A DNA stretch of 15,754 nucleotides from an uncultured Erysipelotrichaceae bacterium. GTDB taxonomy: Bacteria > Bacillota_I > Bacilli_A > Erysipelotrichales > Erysipelotrichaceae. The notes under the pieces were generated by a model that did no database searches, was not told where the DNA came from, and worked only from the letters and a program-made list of their open reading frames with translations. The stretch lies in the NCBI GenBank assembly GCA_937874965.1, contig CALNCD010000054.1:1-15754 (forward strand), in the 5' to 3' direction. Position numbers and translations under genes: made by a program. Of this stretch, positions 13,945 to 15,754 are shown piece after piece (the stretch's first letter is position 1; each line of letters opens with the position of its first letter).

Positions 13945-14097
13945 GTTCACCTCGTATAATTGATTCGATTGTATCCAATCCGGGCATCTTAATCAAGGTG
14001 CCATTCATAATTTTTATTCTTGACGCGCACCTGTGTTATAGATAGAATGCTGACTGATTGCACGAGTAATCATCAAAATTATGGATTCGAGGTGAAC
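13945..14097. repeat. 10-bp inverted repeat marking two divergent ribosome sites
   Basis: GTTCACCTCG (13945-13954) and CGAGGTGAAC (14088-14097) are exact reverse complements separated by 133 bp. Each contains the ribosome-binding sequence of a divergently oriented small gene, and each is preceded on its own strand by a similar ATCAA(AA)TTAT stretch. Duplicated leader segments are possible; a chance match of ribosome sites is the simple alternative. Confidence 0.45.
14020..14048 (+). promoter_or_regulatory. Promoter of a possible small gene
   Basis: -35 TTGACG (14020-14025), a 17-bp spacer and -10 TAGAAT (14043-14048). It is among the best sigma-A-type matches in the window, yet the only thing directly downstream is the 33-codon frame at 14106. 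Confidence 0.6.
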
Positions 14098-14105
14098 TGC
14101 ATGAA

Positions 14106-14207
14106 ATGAGTCAGAACTTCAATGGTGCTGACAGGCACGATTGTGTTATTTCTGTGAAGACACTCGCAACAGATTTTGATGATTCTGTATGGAAACTGAT
14201 AACCTGA
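14106..14207 (+). CDS. Possible 33-residue small protein
   Basis: The 33-codon frame from ATG 14106 to TGA 14207 begins MSQNFNGADRHDCVISVKTL and is hydrophilic with no membrane segment. It has a promoter (14020-14048) and a strong ribosome site GAGGTGA (14089-14095). A two-codon frame ATG-AAA-TGA (14101-14109) precedes it, and its stop overlaps the start as ATGA, which could couple or limit translation. No family is recognised. The downstream hairpin (14236-14256) terminates the opposite strand, so the transcript's end is unclear. It could instead be a decayed 5' end of a larger gene, or a non-coding transcript. Coding status is uncertain. Confidence 0.35.
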   Translation: MSQNFNGADRHDCVISVKTLATDFDDSVWKLIT

Positions 14208-14235
14208 CTTGTCCGCTGCAACTATCAGAAGCTAT

Positions 14236-14256
14236 AAAAAAACCTCCATGTGGAGG
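14236..14256 (-). terminator. Terminator of tRNA-Leu
   Basis: On the minus strand a CCTCCA/TGGAGG stem (14256-14243) is followed by seven T residues (14242-14236), 14 bp after the end of the tRNA. Confidence 0.8.
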
Positions 14257-14269
14257 GTGTGTTACATCT

Positions 14270-14356
14270 TGGTGCCCGAGGACGGACTCGAACCGTCATG
14301 GATATTACTCCGGTGGATTTTGAGTCCACTGCGTCTACCGATTTCACCACTCGGGC
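14270..14356 (-). tRNA. tRNA-Leu (anticodon CAA)
   Basis: An 87-nt type II tRNA including encoded CCA (14272-14270). The acceptor stem is GCCCGAG paired with CTCGGGC. The anticodon stem is GTGGA/TCCAC with loop CTCAAAA, giving anticodon CAA (codon UUG). A long variable region follows, then a T arm GACGG-TTCGAGT-CCGTC. The sequence upstream on the minus strand is very A/T-rich with TATTAT at 14370-14365, but no well-spaced -35 was found. Confidence 0.96.
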
Positions 14357-14447
14357 AATACTTTATAATAATATAATACTTTTACTGAAAAAGCAATTGC
14401 TTCATCGCAAAGTTTTGAATTTTTCTCTCCTAATTTTGATAAAAGAG

Positions 14448-14476
14448 ATGACAGACGATTTTATTTTGGGTATAAT
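14448..14476 (+). promoter_or_regulatory. Promoter of tRNA-Ser
   Basis: -35 ATGACA (14448-14453), a 17-bp spacer and a perfect -10 TATAAT (14471-14476), ending 11 bp before the mature tRNA 5' end. This is the strongest promoter match in the window. Confidence 0.85.
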
Positions 14477-14487
14477 GAAACAGCACT

Positions 14488-14576
14488 GGAGGATTGGCCG
14501 AGCGGTTTAAGGCACCATCTTGGAAAGGTGGCGAAGTGCAATGCTTCCGTGAGTTCGAATCTCATGTCCTCCGCCA
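14488..14576 (+). tRNA. tRNA-Ser (anticodon GGA)
   Basis: An 89-nt type II tRNA with encoded CCA. The acceptor stem is GGAGGAT with GTCCTCC, discriminator G. The anticodon stem is CCATC/GGTGG with loop TTGGAAA, giving anticodon GGA (codons UCC, UCU). The long variable arm is GAAGTGCAATGCTTC, and the T arm is GTGAGTTCGAATCTCAT. It is a single-gene unit with its own promoter and terminator. Confidence 0.97.
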
Positions 14577-14587
14577 GTGATTACAAC

Positions 14588-14610
14588 ACCCACTAAACAG
14601 TGGGTTTTTT
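14588..14610 (+). terminator. Terminator of tRNA-Ser
   Basis: ACCCACT (14588-14594) and AGTGGGT (14599-14605) form a 7-bp stem with loop AAAC, followed by a run of six T residues. Confidence 0.9.
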
Positions 14611-14869
14611 AATATTTTTCAGTATCTGCGGTCATTTTTGGACAGGCACTTAAACGATTCGTACGTGTGCCTTGTCATCTTCAATGCGATTGAGTAAATG
14701 TATAGGTATCAGGGCAGTCCTATAACCGCTGTTTGGTGAGTGCTTCCGGATTTCATTGCGGGCACATGTTAGTGTAGAGCGTTTCTGTTTTTAAAGGGTA
14801 ATTCCGATTGTGACATCGATAATGGCAGGTTGACTGCTACAATAGGTGTAGAAGAAAGAAGGGATAAGG
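14611..14869. other. Spacer with inverted repeats before the polymerase gene
   Basis: No coding frame is supported. There is one longer inverted repeat, GACAGGCAC (14641-14649) with GTGCCTTGTC (14667-14676, one bulge), and a shorter one, TATAGG/CCTATA (14701-14724). A -10-like TACAAT (14838-14843) lies 27 bp before the polymerase ATG without a convincing -35 at 17 bp. No Bacillus-type LexA box (CGAAC-N4-GTTCG) was found, although the downstream gene is of an SOS type. No repeat of the tRNA-Ser 3' end was seen, so there is no evidence for an attachment site. Confidence 0.4.
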
Positions 14870-15754
14870 ATGGCAAAGCTGGTTTTTGATATTTTCAAAG
14901 AACCTTCCCGGGATATTCTCTGTATTGATTGCAAGAGCTTCTATGCCTCGGTGGAATGCGTTGAGAGGGGTTTGAACCCTTTGAAAGCCAAACTTGTAGT
15001 GATGAGTTATCCGAGTGATAATCCAAAAGAGCGAGGCAGCGGCCTGATTCTGGCATCGAGTCCTATGGCAAAAAAAGCCTATAAGATTTCCAACATATCC
15101 AGAGCCCGGGATCTCCCTTTTCCATATCCTGATGACCTGTACATTGTTCCGCCGCGCATGAAGGTCTATATGAATATCAACAAGAAAATCAACAATATTT
15201 ATAAGAGTTTTGTCGATGAATCCAATCATGCTGTCTACTCCGTTGATGAATCGTTTCTTGATGTCACTAATTCCCTGAGTTATTTCCACTGTGAAACTCC
15301 TCGGGATCTAGCTCGGATTATCCAGCGGAAAGTGTATGATGAGACCGGTATTTACACAACTGTAGGAATCGGTGACAATCCTTTGCTAGCGAAGCTTGCC
15401 CTTGATAACGAAGCCAAAAATAACAAAGATATGAAAGCAGAGTGGCGCTATGAAGATGTTCAGACCAAGCTGTGGGGAATTGAGTCACTCACTGATTTCT
15501 GGGGTATTGGCAAGCGGACAGAAAAGAGGCTGAACATGCTGGGAATACATTCTGTCAAGGATCTGGCCAATTATGATTACGATCTCCTAAAAGCGAAGCT
15601 CGGAGTTATCGGTTCACAGCTTTATGCTCATGCATGGGGTATAGACAGAACGTTTCTTGGCGAGGAGTATCATCCGAAAAGCAAAAGCATTGGGAATAGT
15701 CAGGTATTAAATCGTGATTATACAAAGCAAGGCGAAATAGAGATCGTCCTGAAG
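14870..15754 (+). CDS. Y-family DNA polymerase, UvrX/UmuC-like (partial, 3' end outside window)
   Basis: The 295 codons from ATG 14870 to the window edge are open; full members have about 410-430 residues. The N-terminus MAKLVFDIFKEPSRDILCID is the Bacillota UvrX-type start. Catalytic residues are present: Asp20 in CIDCKSFYASVE, with Tyr25 as the steric gate, and Asp126-Glu127 in YSVDESFLDVT. The fingers/palm segment SSPMAKKAYKISN and the thumb helix-hairpin-helix FWGIGKRTEKRLNMLGIHS (about 207-225) follow. Then comes the beginning of the little-finger domain (KSKSIGNSQVLNRDYT). Such enzymes copy past DNA lesions with low fidelity, usually under SOS control. The ribosome site AAGGG (14859-14863) is 6 bp before ATG. 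UvrX-type genes are found on chromosomes and mobile elements; nothing here proves transfer. Confidence 0.92.
   Translation, partial: MAKLVFDIFKEPSRDILCIDCKSFYASVECVERGLNPLKAKLVVMSYPSDNPKERGSGLILASSPMAKKAYKISNISRARDLPFPYPDDLYIVPPRMKVYMNINKKINNIYKSFVDESNHAVYSVDESFLDVTNSLSYFHCETPRDLARIIQRKVYDETGIYTTVGIGDNPLLAKLALDNEAKNNKDMKAEWRYEDVQTKLWGIESLTDFWGIGKRTEKRLNMLGIHSVKDLANYDYDLLKAKLGVIGSQLYAHAWGIDRTFLGEEYHPKSKSIGNSQVLNRDYTKQGEIEIVLK

Noticed and set aside
14577..14869. tRNA-Ser as an integration site for a mobile element carrying the polymerase
   Set aside because: No direct repeat of the tRNA 3' end, no integrase and no other mobile gene in the window; the tRNA has its own terminator.
14837..15289. 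150-codon minus-strand frame
   Set aside because: It is antisense to the Y-family polymerase, whose catalytic motifs are unmistakable; the reverse frame shows no family pattern or ribosome site.

Overview
The window looks like the chromosome of a low- to mid-GC Gram-positive fermenter (Bacillota). Evidence: strong AGGAGG-type ribosome sites, TTG and GTG starts beside ATG, U-rich intrinsic terminators, tRNAs with encoded CCA, an Mga/AtxA-like regulator, a UvrX-like Y-family polymerase, and a citrate cluster built like that of Enterococcus faecalis (oadH-oadD-oadB ... citDEFX-oadA). The genus cannot be fixed from this sequence. TGA ends several genes, so the standard bacterial code applies.

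Region 1 (1-7100) is a plus-strand citrate fermentation operon. It begins with the end of a BioY-type biotin transporter. Then come an OadH-like protein, a free-standing biotin carrier (oadD), the sodium-pumping membrane subunit (oadB), a 48-residue OadG-like membrane peptide, citrate lyase gamma, beta and alpha (citD, citE, citF), the prosthetic-group transferase citX, and the carboxyltransferase oadA. Citrate would be cleaved to acetate and oxaloacetate. Oxaloacetate would be decarboxylated by the biotin-dependent pump, giving pyruvate, CO2 and a sodium gradient. citC, citG and a citrate transporter are not in the window. citE carries an in-frame TGA at codon 17, immediately followed by ATG.

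Region 2 (7077-11856): a minus-strand branched-chain aminotransferase (ilvE) faces the operon and lacks about 22 residues that normally include the PLP-binding lysine. Divergent from it are two overlapping ABC half-transporters forming a heterodimeric exporter with one degenerate ATP site, including an unusual Gly-to-Ser change in Walker A. Between the exporter and the next convergent gene lies what looks like a stand-alone small RNA: promoter, two hairpins and terminator.

Region 3 (11857-14000, minus strand): an Mga/AtxA-like regulator whose promoter carries two direct repeats 20 bp apart, a long spacer with no convincing gene, and a 70-residue conserved-type small protein.

Region 4 (14000-15754): a good promoter in front of a possible 33-codon gene, a minus-strand tRNA-Leu(CAA), a plus-strand tRNA-Ser(GGA) with its own promoter and terminator, and the first 295 codons of a Y-family DNA polymerase that runs off the window.

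The points most worth following up are the catalytic-lysine deletion in ilvE, the nonsense codon in citE with its adjacent restart codon, and the orphan small RNA.
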